Below are positions 1-11,823 of a stretch of 64,000 nt of DNA, piece by piece. The position numbers were made by a program, and so were the translations under genes. Source of the stretch: Neckera pumila (lineage: Eukaryota > Streptophyta > Bryopsida > Hypnales > Neckeraceae); NCBI GenBank assembly GCA_963969595.1, contig OZ018411.1, positions 3,908,501 through 3,972,500 of the forward strand. The letters are read 5' to 3'. The stretch's first letter is position 1. Each line of letters starts with the position of its first letter. The notes under the pieces were generated by a model. The model made no database searches and was not told the origin of the DNA. It worked only from the letters and a program-made list of their open reading frames with translations.

Positions 1-72
1 TGTATATGGCTCCTGCTAAGCAACGGGTCGAGGTCCAAAATTTCCTAAGCCCTAGAGGTGGGTTTGGTTCCC

Positions 73-1641
73 TCATCGAATTTTGTGAACATTCTTAAAC
101 GAAGCCACTTTTCGACTCATCCCCTCAATCGTCAAGTCAAACGCATCCCGTTTTGCAAACCCCGCAGCCGAAGGATGCCGATACAGCATACTCGGGATCA
201 TCGAGATCACCTTCTCACGCATCCTCCGCACTTCATCCGGCTTAATTTTCTTCAACACATCCCTAACATTACAGGTCCCATTCATGACACAGCTCTCGGG
301 AATGAAAACTGAGAAGCTCGCATACTCCTCCGAGAAGTGCCAAGTATATTGCTTCTTGGCTGAATCTTCATGGAACAGCACAGGAATGCAACCTGAAACA
401 ATAGAATCCATGGTGGACCGCCGCGTCGCCGTGTCGCCCCGCGGTTGCAAGCAGAAATTCGATTGCAGGAGGCTCTCGTAAATCGGCTCGGGGTTGTGGC
501 TGCAACTGATTTGCGCGCAGTCTAATCTGGAGCAGTCCCTGGAAGCGTTCACGCATTCGTTGGAGAGAATGCCGCGAATGCTGTCCGACAGTTTGGGTCG
601 CAATGCGCCGGAAAATGAAAACAGAGCTGTTCGCACGGAGCTTCGCACCCTGTCGATCCAGAGCTCCAAGCTCGCGGCGCTGGAGGGGTGAAACCCTACG
701 GGATACGGAATGGCTTGCTCTTGCTTCCGCCATGGCCGGCGCTCCAACACCATGAACGTCACATTCTGCGTCTCGGGAAGATCAAACAACGAAGTGCCCC
801 AGTCATCGATGGAAGGAGTGTGAAAATCCCAAGCCGTTCTACCGGCGATGATAAAATGATCCTGTCCATTGTAACGCCCCCACCACTCGGCTGCATTCTC
901 ACGCAACCACGAAATCATTTCATACCCTTGCTTCTCCCGCTTTCTCGTCGAGTCGTAGAGATACGAAAGAGCTTCAAGTCCGGCGAAGTACGGGACGAAG
1001 AACATGTCGGCCGCAGCAGGGGAGTTCGTCAAGCAGGGATATGATCGCATCCTCTCGAAGAAAATGACCTCCAACATGTACGCGTCTGTGCGATACCAAT
1101 CCTCACGCAGAATTTCCGACAGGAGCTTCTCCCCGAATCCGTGGTTCTGATAATGCCTGCAGAAACGGATCCAGTGCACTAACCCCCCATCGCAAAACTC
1201 CAGCAATTTGGTGTTGAAAACCTCCGGCATGTCGTACATGTACACTCTTCGACCAACACAGACGTCATTGACGACCTCCTGGGATGGCTCAACACTGGAC
1301 TCATACCCATAATTTCCAGGCGTCCTCGGGCAAAACCATGTCGTCACGAAGATTATGAAGCTTACAATCAAACACCTCCAGATTGTTTTCTTCCTCGAAT
1401 GTTGCCCTCGATACTTCTTCGAAAAGGACCTCGACAGATCCATAGAAACTCTCAATACAGCAACAAACGTACTCCGAACACCTTCTGGCACACACTTCCG
1501 TCTCTCACACACTTCGAATACCAATGTCGTAAAAAACCCAAAAAACCCTGCAACGTACACTTTCAGTCCCAGGAAACGACTATCGCCACTCTCAGCATCT
1601 GCATCCCAAATTTCATAGCCGTGAAATGAATCTCCGCGCAT
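73..1641 (-). CDS. GT47 exostosin-family glycosyltransferase (xyloglucan galactosyltransferase-like)
   Basis: Intronless ORF of 522 codons from the ATG at 1641-1639; an upstream TTG is in frame but there is no earlier ATG. The protein matches the MUR3/XLT2 branch of GT47, Golgi type II enzymes that transfer a sugar, usually galactose, onto xyloglucan side chains. Visible landmarks (numbered from the upstream TTG codon; subtract 4): GRRVYMYDMPEVFNTKLL near 134, NHGFG near 170, RTDAYMLEVIFFERMRSYPC near 188, DHFIIAGRTAWDF near 265, VLERRPW near 302, CSHNPEPIYESLLQSNFCLQ near 384, and PRGDTATRRS..SIVSGCIPVLFHEDSA at 404-432, the nucleotide-sugar region. A hydrophobic anchor lies near 93-107 with basic residues before it, so the Met at 1443-1441 (about 456 aa) would give the usual short cytosolic tail. 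Acceptor and donor sugar cannot be read from the sequence. Length and motifs are complete; no frameshift. Confidence 0.9.
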   Translation of the reverse strand: MRGDSFHGYEIWDADAESGDSRFLGLKVYVAGFFGFFTTLVFEVCERRKCVPEGVRSTFVAVLRVSMDLSRSFSKKYRGQHSRKKTIWRCLIVSFIIFVTTWFCPRTPGNYGYESSVEPSQEVVNDVCVGRRVYMYDMPEVFNTKLLEFCDGGLVHWIRFCRHYQNHGFGEKLLSEILREDWYRTDAYMLEVIFFERMRSYPCLTNSPAAADMFFVPYFAGLEALSYLYDSTRKREKQGYEMISWLRENAAEWWGRYNGQDHFIIAGRTAWDFHTPSIDDWGTSLFDLPETQNVTFMVLERRPWRKQEQAIPYPVGFHPSSAASLELWIDRVRSSVRTALFSFSGALRPKLSDSIRGILSNECVNASRDCSRLDCAQISCSHNPEPIYESLLQSNFCLQPRGDTATRRSTMDSIVSGCIPVLFHEDSAKKQYTWHFSEEYASFSVFIPESCVMNGTCNVRDVLKKIKPDEVRRMREKVISMIPSMLYRHPSAAGFAKRDAFDLTIEGMSRKVASFKNVHKIR

Positions 1642-1845
1642 TTCCAAGCTCAAAAAACAAAAGATAAACGAAAAACGAAACTGCTGTACATACAGAAATT
1701 GGAAAGGATCTAATAAGGGAATGGTAAAATTCCACTAGAATAGCAGCTGAAGCTCCAAATCTAGTTAACGAAAAATCCTCCAAAATGCAGCGTCGGGATT
1801 GACCGTGAGAGAATTGGGCACTCTCAGTTCAACAGCAGCTTTCCA

Positions 1846-1944
1846 AATCGGCAAACACGTGAGCTTCAGTTCTCTTCAGTTGCGCAAAGCCCTAAACCCT
1901 AATTGCTCTGTTTCTAAGGCGACCCAAGCTAACCTTCTTATTAA
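1846..1944 (-). promoter_or_regulatory. GT47 5' leader/promoter segment with telobox and G-box, shared with DONSON
   Basis: On the minus strand, upstream of the GT47 start, this stretch holds AATTAGGGTTTAGGGC followed by TTTGCGCAACTGAAGAGA (34 bp, 1871-1904) and a CACGTG core a few bases on. The 34 bp are identical to 47575-47608 in the DONSON leader, with similar sequence on both sides. AAACCCTAA is the plant telobox and CACGTG the G-box; both are known plant promoter elements. Whether transcription starts here is inferred. Confidence 0.6.
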
Positions 1945-4900
1945 TAAGTTGCAATTTCTTCCTGTAGAAGCTCTGCTAGGGCTCTTGACTGATTTCCGGC
2001 TTGGCGAGGTTTGAATGGAGCCCCTGCTTCTTCCGCTATTTGGGGGACTGACTCCCTTTGCAGCCGAATGCAATCAAGCTGTTAGGATTCTACAGTAGAA
2101 AGGTGTAGGGTCTCATTACAGTAATTTAAGGGTAACCAGCCTATGGCAGCACTCAGGCAGAATGAGACTGGTTTGCCCTGTTGGCATTGTTGAAAAATTT
2201 TGAATTTTTCCCATATCAAAGCAAATGGGAGAAATGGGGAGAGCAATTAAAATTTCATGTTTTTGACATAGTATGAGTTTGTTATGGATTTTTGAAGTAT
2301 GATGCCTAATTGGCCCTCCAAGAGTCTATAGACTACCCCCAAACCAACAAAAGTGTATGGCCAAAATAGTCATCTTACTCATCTAAAGGATTCACAATAT
2401 TTTCTAATATAGCCATGATATGAAGGCCTAAAAAAAACCCACTTCCTTTCATGAAGGTGGAATTCTATGAGAGTTTTATAAAGTCACTCCACCTTTACAC
2501 TCAAAAGGTGGAATTTCTTATCGCAATCAGAGTATTGTGATTAATACGTAATTTATCAATAGAATGAAAAAAAAATTATTTCTTTTGATATAGCTAGAAT
2601 AATTCAGTTTTGAATGGTTGTATTGGGAGATCAATATGTACATTGGTGAGATGTATTAATATCTTTATCTGAGTTATATTCAATTGGTAAGATATGGAAG
2701 ATTGGTAGCTTCAAGAGGTGTTGAGAGGGTCATAGGTCTGATAATCAAATCTAATGTCAAATGAAAACTCATGTAATTGTTGCATTCATGGATGAATATC
2801 ATGAGGTTACAAAACAAATGGTCTTATTTGTGGATGAATTATCATTGAATAGACGGATGCACACAATTAAATTAAGTTACATAAATATACCTTTTTAAAG
2901 AGAGAAAACCTTCAATGTTGTAGGATTTTATTATGAAGTATTATGAGATATTTAGAAATGAGTCTTGAAATCAAAGCTTGCCTATTTTGCTACATTGTGG
3001 CATACATCAAGAAATGTCAATATTTGAATATACTTCCTATTCAGATATCTAGAATAATGGGAATTTTTAAAAAAAATTGGTGGATTATTCTTTATTCCCT
3101 TTGCAAATTCTATGACCTAACAATCCATTGCACCTCTTGACAATACCCTAATCAATACAAAATTCATCGTATTCCTTCTTCAAAACGCAATTCAATAGTA
3201 TATCTTGGCTTAAGTTGGCAAAAATTAGCCCCTAAATGTCTAAGGGTACCATACTTTGGTGTTGACAATACTTTAAGGTTAATTAAAATCTTACCAAATT
3301 ACCTTTTAATATATATTTTTTTGGGTGAACAATCTTTCAAGTTGGTTTTTTAATGAAAAATTGATTTCTAGAAAATAATATTTAAGATTTTTCTATTCAA
3401 TATTTTGTACATAGGTGTCTATATGAAAAAAGTGTATCTTCAAGATCACTTGCAAGAACAATAATAATGATGAACACTCTCAACTCCTACCTTAGTCTTT
3501 CCTACGTCTTTATATTGTAGTCAATGCCAAGTCTGTTGTGCTTTGGAAACTACAAAACTTTACTTGCTAGCTTTGCTTTAGCAAAGCATGATATCATGGT
3601 TTGACATGGTAAGGGTAAGTGACAGATCATAGGTTTTCATGTAAAACATCTTGTCACAATTTGTTGTGTACAAATCCTCCACAGAACTACAAAAGAGAGC
3701 TTCATATTCATTGCATTGCTAAAGGAAGAGGGTATGGTTGGCATGTATGCTAGCATAGGGGGAATTGTTGGGAATTGTTTTCAAAGAGGGCAAGGCCGGG
3801 TCTTCTATGTTTGGAATCACTATTAGAAAATCCTGACCAAATCAATAAAAATTCAACAAATTTCTTTGGATTTATGCACTATAATTATCTTTATCACTAA
3901 TTTCAAAATTTCTATAAAAAAAAAGCATGGCTTAATATTTTATTGATTTCAATAGTACAAAGGAAATCATCACCAAATCAACAAAAACTCAGCTAGTTCA
4001 CGTAATTTTTAGAAAATTTAGGAATCTTTTGAAATCTGTTTAGTAACTTTAAGAATCTTTTCATAATCTTAAAAAATATATTTATACATTGTATATATGT
4101 TTCTTTCAACAAATTAATTACATTTTTCATTAGGATTCTATTATTAGATAACATCCTACCATTCCAACCTAAAATTACATGTTTTTATGACCTACCACCA
4201 AAGCTCCCATCATGAATCATTAATTTTATAAAAACATAAAAAATCTAATAAAATTAAGATTTCAAATGTTAATTTTAATTCTTCCATGAAATGTGACGAC
4301 TTTTCAACTACCAAAGTTTAACTATTCGCATCTTTGTATATTCCAAAACAATTGAAGGGCCATAGTAGCAACCTTTGTTAACTTAGTAAGGTGTTCTACC
4401 ATGATTGAGCATACACTACTAACAATGATCCCCAAATGAAAATAATCTATTGTTAATAGCTAAGTCGGCCCCATATTTTGTAGTTTGTGAATTTTTTCAC
4501 TCACCCCACACTTTGTTGCTTTGCTATTTCAAGATTGAGGTGGCAACTCTTGTATAATATGCATATAGGATCGTTTTGAGAAGAGTTGAACAATGATGCT
4601 AGTTTGTAAGCCTAAAAGCGTGAATGGAGAGCGTAGCTTTTGCAAGCCCTCAAATCCTTTAAAAAAAAGTTGGATATTTTAGCGGGTTTGGTTAAGAAAA
4701 TTAGATACATTTTGGATTTAAAAAAAGTTGGATATTTCAGTGGATGTGGTTAAAAAAATTGGATACATTTTTGGGTTAAAAAATTGTGATGTATTCTCAA
4801 ACATATTTAATATAGACCTAAGGCCCATGGACTTGTTATTGTGGAGGGATTAATGTCAATCTATAACTGTGGACCTATGACCGTAGACTTGATATTGTGG

Positions 4901-5819
4901 AGCTATTAGCTTCGACCTATTATTGCGTTTTAGATATTGCAGAGCTAGGACCGTAGAGCAGAAAATGAAGTAGAGCATCAGCGTTCTGAATTTCAAAACC
5001 TACACATTTCAATTGAAAACGATAAACACTGACAACTACCTCATCTCCTCCCCTTCATTGGAAACCAACATACCCAAATATTTTCCAAAAAAAATTAGGA
5101 GATTGGCACCCAAAATAGGAGCTCTCCGCAGCGAGAGAGCAACCATTGGATCCCACCAATTGGAAGGAAAAAAATGGAGAAGGTTTAGGATACCCCTTTT
5201 TCCAATCCAAAACCAATGCACTTGCATCTTTTTTAAAATAAAATGTAACTTTGGCACCTCAAGTGGGTTCTCTTGGCAACGAGAGAGCACCACAAGGGTA
5301 TCATAGACCGGAACCAAAAAATATGGGAGGGAAGCTGGTCACTTCTTCTACAAACTGAACCTAACAAATTCAAAATTTTTAAAAGCGCAAAACCTATAGA
5401 GTTCAACACAAAATGTTAGAGATAAGTTATTTAAAATATTTTGACCGAATTGGTTTAGGCCAATGTCAATCAACTCACCTACCCGGCTAGTTGATTTTAG
5501 TCTCAACAAAATTCTAAAATTCAATCCATCCAAGTGTTTAAGCTAATTTCATTTGTCAAAATGTCGCATTGGTCCTAGTGCTTGGAATACATCAACTTTG
5601 TTTGTAGGAAAGTGATTATCTAGGAATTTGAATACACATATAGTACTTCAAAGAAATAGACTTTGAATTTGCAGTCCCCTATATTGAAAGTCTAAGCTTC
5701 TACTTTGCTACATACAAGTACAATATTGGATTATTTCACTAACGACATGTTCAATGTTCATACTACCATTTCAGGCAATATTCTTCATCATCCTTGCCAT
5801 TCCTAGTAGTTTCATCACT
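1945..5819. other. AT-rich intergenic region, no gene recognised
   Basis: No coding segment is supported; short ORFs have no recognisable motifs. Two weak local duplications stand out: a 58-bp direct repeat at about 4659-4776 (each unit has AAAGTTGGATAT and GATACATTTT) and a looser repeat at about 4814-4950 built on GACTTG-TATTGTGGAG. A further imperfect pair (GAGAGAGCA) lies near 5130 and 5281. Confidence 0.5.
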
Positions 5820-8284
5820 TCATCCATATTGAAGCTTGGTGCGTAAATGAACTTGTCTTTCTTCTAGCCCACCTTGCACAAGTAACGGAAAATGTAATTT
5901 AGATGTTTGCAATTGGCATATTTCCCTCGCTTTGTAATGGATGCAGACAACATACCAATGAAATACAAGCAAGTGCAAGCTGGAAAATTGGAGATGGTGA
6001 CTTGATACACCATGTGATGAGGTTTGACAGCAAATTGTAGGGTGATGACAACTCCAATTCCCGGGTACGGCAAAAATGTTCACTCCAAGAATATCCTGTA
6101 TAACATTTTGAGTGTTCTTCCATTGGTTCCAGTGATCATCATTTGGCGTCTTCTCATTTCTGTGAATGTTTTTTTCCATTGCGAATGCATGGAGGCTTGT
6201 TAGTGTGAGGAGGTCTTGCGTAAGTCCATTCTATAACTTCAAAAAGTTTTGAGGATGTGAAGAAGTGTCGTAGAGATAAGCACGGTCGCTCATGCAAGTG
6301 GAAGCCAACCTCTACAAAGAAAATAATCTCGTTCGAAGAAAGGTTGTTCCAATTATCACTGGCTAGACATCAGGGATCCTTAGTCAACTGAGAACGTGAT
6401 ACCTCCTAGGGCCCATCATGCAGCATTTCATATCGTCTAAATAAAACCCGAACTCATCTGTCTCCACTCTTGAACCTTTATGGGTTGTTGCATGAATGAC
6501 CTTCTGGTTTTGTTCCATTTTGGCTAGTACTCCTAGTACTATGAGCTTTTGCATACAAATTTATAAAAATAAAATAAAATAAGGATAATTAGTATGATAC
6601 TAAAAATAGCATATCACCAAAATTTCAGACCTAAAAAAAATCTATGTCAAAAGTTATTCACAAAAAAGATGAGATGAAAATTTTAAGAAAATTCATACTT
6701 TGACGTTTTAATTTGTAGAAAGTAGGGAAAATAATCTAAAAAAAAATGAAAAACTCCATTTGGGAAGACTTCATGATAATGAGATTTCACCAAAAAAATA
6801 ATGTTGAAACCATCTGTAGTGCTCAGAATTGTGCGGGCAAGGGAGCCCTCTTTGCATAGACATAGAGGATATAAAATAAAATATTTTTTAATGCCCGTTG
6901 GTAGAAACATGACTTCCTACTATGGAAATAGACCATAGAAATTTCAGCTCCATATCAATAAATTTGGAGACTCCTTACATAGTAAAGATCCCTAAAATTC
7001 ATAACGTGACATATTAGTTTATATGGTTTTTAAATATAAAATGATTTTTGAATTTTTTCAAAAAATATAAGATATAATTAAATTCATAAGAATAATCTCC
7101 AATAAAAAGTTCAAGTTCATGCGAGTCATGATTCAAAACTTATTGCAAAAGGAAGCTTTGGCACTGTATTACAAAAGTTTTCAAGCCTCAAGAAGGCCGT
7201 TAGTTCTATACCCCCCCCTTTCGCAATTTCAGTGAAATTAAAGAATTTTTTTAATATTAAAAAATTGATCTGATGTGGCACTACTTGTGCCATGTCAGCG
7301 CCACATCAGCACATCTAAATATTTTAATTTTTTTTAATTTTTTTTAATTTTTTTTTTAATTTTTAATTTTTTTATTAAAAAAATAATTTTTTTTTTTTTT
7401 GTACTTGTACTACCGGGGTGCAGAAAATCAGAAACTGGCGGCCTTTTGCAGACCTCAGAATTTTCCTAATGCTTTTGTGACAATGTTTCAATACCGGTCT
7501 TTCTTGCAATCACCTTTATACTTGCGTTTTTGACCCTTGTACGTTGGAGCAGCGGTGGCTTTCGAGCCCTTAGCTATGATCATTTTGCAATTCACCTCCG
7601 TCTGAGATTGAGTGGCATGGCACTTCCTCTTTGACTTCACGGAGATGCGGGCTATGGGCCACTCAAAAAGGTCACAATTTGTCTCCAAAACGTGCTTTGC
7701 ATGAGGATACACAGTGGGATATATCCCTCCACATTAGCAACTGCAACTTTGATAGATCTCAATTAGACTCTAAGATGAGAGAAATTCACCTTATTTGGGA
7801 GATGAGAATCATCTTCGAACCCAATGGATATGTCCAGTTTCCGTTTTGTTGACCCGAACACTTCCTCTCCTTCTAAATGTGGTATGCGTGTGCATACTTC
7901 CTCGGCACCACGCATACTACACAAGGCGTTGGTAATTCTCTTTCCGTCCATGGATGCTACTGCTTTCTTTAGCTTTAAGTTATGTCGCAATGGTTCAAAT
8001 CCAGATGGGCCACCATTGAAGTACACCCAATAATTTGTCATTTGCATAAACACTTGTACCCAATCATCACATGTTGCAACATATAAGTCCATTCCGCGTT
8101 TCCCTGATGCCTGCAACCACTTGTTGTGAATTGTTTTGGAGAGATTGCAGGACAAAATATCTGCCAATTTTTCCGTTGATAGATCTTGGACATGGCTACC
8201 ATTAGAGCTAATGGAAGCTATGAAAGAGAACCGTCTTGAGAGAACAATGTATTTAAATAGCGCAAGTGATGTATGTAATATCAT
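5820..8284 (-). pseudogene. Decayed SWIM-finger transposase gene (MULE-like)
   Basis: Three minus-strand blocks read in the order expected of one broken protein. The first, 8284-7763, contains NLSKTIHNKWLQASGKRGMD and CDDWVQVFMQMTNYWVYFNG and ends at a stop. The second, 7712-7488, contains ETNCDLFEWPIARI and TAAPTYKGQKRK. The third, in one frame at 6073-5864, contains VYQVTISNFPACTCLYFIGM followed by CKHLNYIFRYLCKV; the CxC...CxH spacing is a SWIM zinc finger, typical of MULE/FAR1-type transposases. Frames change between blocks and stops occur, so it is not functional. That all three belong to one element is inferred from order and strand; the exact superfamily is uncertain. Confidence 0.55.
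7190..7465. mobile_element. Small palindrome-centred MITE-like element
   Basis: Arms AAGGCCGTTAGTTCTATACC (left) and the complement of AAGGCCGCCAGTTTCTG (right) flank an AT-rich core holding TGATGTGGC...GCCACATCA (7271-7308). The same layout and core recur at 20334-20557 and 46131-46405. No coding capacity. Ends approximate. Confidence 0.45.
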
Positions 8285-8491
8285 ATTAGGATTATAGAAG
8301 TACTACATTTCCATCTTCATTGTTAAAATCTTGTTAGATCAAAAATGACGGTCTCTAAGTAGTTCACGTAATCATATTTACGGTATAGGACTTAATTATG
8401 AAATACCTATAAGAGGCTCGCATACCCCCAACAAATCCAATATTGTAGGTGCTAAAGGTAAAAATCACAATTGCTTCTTTTGGTTTACGCT

Positions 8492-8790
8492 TTCTATTTG
8501 TAGAGATCTCAGGAAGAGGAGACCAAATCCCCTCCCCATTTTTTTTGGTTCCAACGGAATTCACCCATGGGAGGCCTCTCTCTACTAAGGGCTCTTTTTC
8601 ACTACCTGAGTGTTGTGACAATTTTATTTTTTGATATCCGATTTTAGTTGTGGAGATTGTGAGAGTAGAGACCAAATCTCTTCCCTTTTTTTTGTTGTAT
8701 CAACCAAGCTCACCCGGGGGAGGCTTCTTGCCACCGAAGGCTCTTTTTCACTATCCGAGTGTTGCAACAATTTTGTTTTTTGATATCCAA
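8492..8790. repeat. 149-bp direct tandem duplication
   Basis: Two adjacent units (about 8492-8640 and 8641-8790) align along their length: both have GACCAAATC, a poly-T run, a CACCC..GGGAGGC block, GGCTCTTTTTCACTA.CCGAGTGTTG and end in TTTTTTGATATCC. The period measured at GACCAAATC is 149 bp. The units have diverged by substitutions, so the duplication is old. No coding function seen. Confidence 0.75.
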
Positions 8791-10633
8791 TACTCAGTTT
8801 CTAATTTAGGCTCAAGTCATTTAAGTGATTTGCATGCAAATGAATGCATTTTATAGTACTTGGTTAATCTAGTCTCATTTGAATTTGAACTTTGTGGTTT
8901 TGTTAGGTTCCTCCATTAGGGGTGAACATGCACCCCCTGTCAACAATGGGTTGGAAACAGTGAGTCTGCCACGTCCTGAGAGGCGTTTGGTAAATCTTGA
9001 TGTTCTATTGAGGGACCTTGACGGAGACTGGACCTCCCATCTCCAATGTCTTGTTGTATGTCATTGGGCTCAAATAATGAAGTTTACATCCTTCCTGATT
9101 CTCCAATGGATTTTGGACAAGAATTCTATAGTTTTCCTGAGTATTGTCCAATTCTTTAATAGAAGACAAAATTCTGTGTCTTCACTACGGGCTCTGGAAG
9201 TCCATTCATGAGACGTGCACGCTATAGACATCACTAGGATTCCAAAATATATTTGGATGAAAACAAAATTGATTGGACTTCTGACTTTTGATATTGAAAA
9301 CGTTGGCCATTCTATTTTTACTTCTATCTTTTGTATGTGTATATCTCTTAGAGAATGCCGTAATTGAAAATTCCACCTTTGATCACACAAATGTATTTGT
9401 TTATATTCATAATACGGCAATTGATACATTGACCAACTATGCCTCTATGATTTGGTATTAGACACAACTTCTGAACTAGTCCAGCCCGCAATTTCAATTG
9501 GTGTGGTTCCAGATGAAGTCATGCACAATGTCCAATAGCTGTGCGGCGATGACGAGTTTTTGGGAGAGGACGACATCCGCAAGGCACAGAAGCTGGACTA
9601 TGTTTCAATGATTCTGAGTATGCACATTCAACCATAGCATCTCTCATTAGAAAAAAGATGAACCTTGGAAGAGTCCGTGAGTCCTGGAAACCCAAGAACG
9701 CAAGCCAAAAAAAAAAAAAAAAAAAAATTCCAATAACAAATTGCAGGCGTGGAACAACACGGAACAACAAAAAATAGTTCAATTGAACAGTTTAAAAAAA
9801 TATTAAAAAAAAAATATTATTATAAAAAATTCAAAATTACAGAATTCAGAATTACAGAGTGGCATGAGTGGTGCCATGTCAGATTGCAATCATTACAATT
9901 TTTAAATTTTTTTTTTTTTTATTGTTTTAAATTTTTATTTATTAATATTTTATTAATATTTTAATATTTTAAATATATATTTTTATTGTAATCATTGAAT
10001 GCAATCTTTGTTGAGTTTCTTTGAGTTTCCTTGAGGGGAAGCTTACACTACAAAAGAGCCCCTTTTAGAGCTCATTTTTTTCCTAATGCAAGATTAGACA
10101 TCCCGTTATGTTGTCTGGTTCCTATGCCCATGGTAAGGCCCACACTAGAGTGTGATTTGGTCCAACTGGACACAAATTATGTCCACAGCTATGAAGACGG
10201 AGCTTGAGTATTTTCTGTCTCCGTTTTGGACAAGGGAGGGCAGATGGATGTATTTTCTCAGGCAGAGAAGTCTGAGTAGGGTCCTATTTGAAACACCGTA
10301 AACGATCAGTTTGATGCTTACTTCAGCAGTTAACTTAAGCTAAATTACTTGGTGGACACAAAGTTTTTCATCTCCAACGGCAACCATTGCCGTATAGCAT
10401 GGATGTGACATATTAAACAACTTTATAGTACACATCCAAAGTGGCACGTCTGTGTTGATTCGATATTACTAGATACTAAAAGAAGACTTGGTGCGGCCAT
10501 GAAGGTCATGCTTGATATAAATCAGTGAGTTCCACTCCTCTTGCAGTTTGATTAGTGGTTTAGTCCTATATTCTAAGGCACCGGCAACTATGTGATTCAA
10601 TCTTTGCCATTAGGCACACCAAAAACTCACACC
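8791..10633. other. Intergenic, one possible AT-rich insertion, no gene
   Basis: No gene found. About 9655-10035 looks like an inserted element: a poly-A run, strongly AT-rich arms and a central AGTGGCATGAGTGGTGCCATGT palindrome, resembling the small elements at 7190, 20334 and 46131. Its ends are not clear. Confidence 0.35.
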
Positions 10634-10993
10634 TCAAGTCGAATTAGAGTGTGGCCCAACTTGCTGACACAAATATGTGAAAGTTTGTTTTGTCATCCTG
10701 AATCTTTGCTTGAAACCGATATTGCTGTACAAACCCACTAAATCAATATCTGCATACCCCGAGGCTCTAGTATAGGATTGAATCCTCCCTTTTTTTGACC
10801 CGCCTTTTTCATTTTCAAGCATAAATTGTTGTATAAGAAGTAGAGCGTTTCGATTTAAACTTAAACTAGCCTCTACATTGACAGGAGATGTGAAAAACAG
10901 AGCAATGAAGGACGCAAACTGTAAAACCATGACTGCAATGAGCTTTCTCTGAGATGGATCCATGGTACACAAACAACAATGTAACATCACCAT
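10634..10993 (-). pseudogene. PIF/Harbinger transposase N-terminal fragment
   Basis: An open minus-strand stretch starts MDPSQRKLIAVMVLQF (Met at 10963) and reaches GFKQRFRMTKQTFTYLCQQV before a stop at 10634. The FxxRFRMxKxTFxxLC pattern is the N-terminal signature of PIF/Harbinger nucleases (plant ALP1-like/HARBI1 proteins), and the hydrophobic start fits plant members. Full proteins are about 350-450 aa; here the DDE catalytic part is absent, and stops follow in all frames. A dead fragment; no terminal repeats located. Confidence 0.55.
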
Positions 10994-11823
10994 ACACTTT
11001 GTGAAAGGATGATCCTATGGAGAAGAAGAATATTTATGGGGCTATTATCTATATCCTATTCAAACCACTTTGAACATGGAGTTATGTAAGAAAAGTTTAG
11101 GTAGGTTCAGTTTGTACTATAAATAAATGTCCTTTTAGTTAAAAGTAAAATAGTTAGCAAAGTTTAACTTCACTTCATAAATGCTAACTAGAAGAACTCT
11201 TGTTTACATGCACTTAGTGTACACAACGCATTGGATATGTAATAATTGACAATTCACATGTAACTACTGCCACTTCACATAGACTTTGAACAGAACTATT
11301 ATTTAGAATGTATGTAAAATACATTCTAAGTTCACACTTGTGTGTTCATATTATCCATGATCTTTTTTCATACAATTTTCTATCAAATTTTTGCAAACTC
11401 CTAGGAACAGGTACAAATAGAAATTGTTACTATTCACTATCTATAAAAAAAAAGTAATAGAAGTAGAAGGAAGTCTAAGTTATCAATGACCAAAGTAAAA
11501 TTAATAAAAAGTATTCGTATTCAAAATTAAGTTTTTACCTTCAAAAATAATATATTAATGTAATGTACCATGAAGACAAAAATTGGAGACAAGTTGATTC
11601 CAGGTACTCTACGTTCTTGGATCTTAGCAAAGACACTAACGTGAAGAAATGTATCTAAATTTATTATTGTCTTTTGCTACTGAATTCTTTGTAATTGTTT
11701 TAAACTTATGAAGTTTATACATTGGAAATTGTTTCACCTCTAATAAAAGGTAGCTGAGGTGTGCAATAGGAGATCAAATAAATGGTGAAGAAGTTTAGTT
11801 CTGCATTATGATTGAATGTTTAA
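10994..11823. other. AT-rich intergenic, nothing recognised
   Basis: No ORF with a recognisable motif, no clear repeat structure and no RNA gene. It ends at the TTAA that flanks the next element. Confidence 0.4.

Noticed and set aside
368..1044. Open frames on both strands overlapping the GT47 gene
   Set aside because: They are shadows of the GT47 coding sequence, with no motifs of their own.
1799..2014. Possible small protein with LQLRKALNPN
   Set aside because: The similarity to a frame opposite the DONSON leader (LQLRKALNPNFS) comes from shared leader DNA, not conserved coding; the stretch is the telobox block read backwards.
3829..3845. CACTA-type left end (CACTATTAGAAAA)
   Set aside because: No matching right end or duplication was found in the following kilobases.
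7984..8010. tRNA-like B box GGTTCAAATCCA
   Set aside because: It lies inside the transposase remnant, and no A box or cloverleaf can be drawn.
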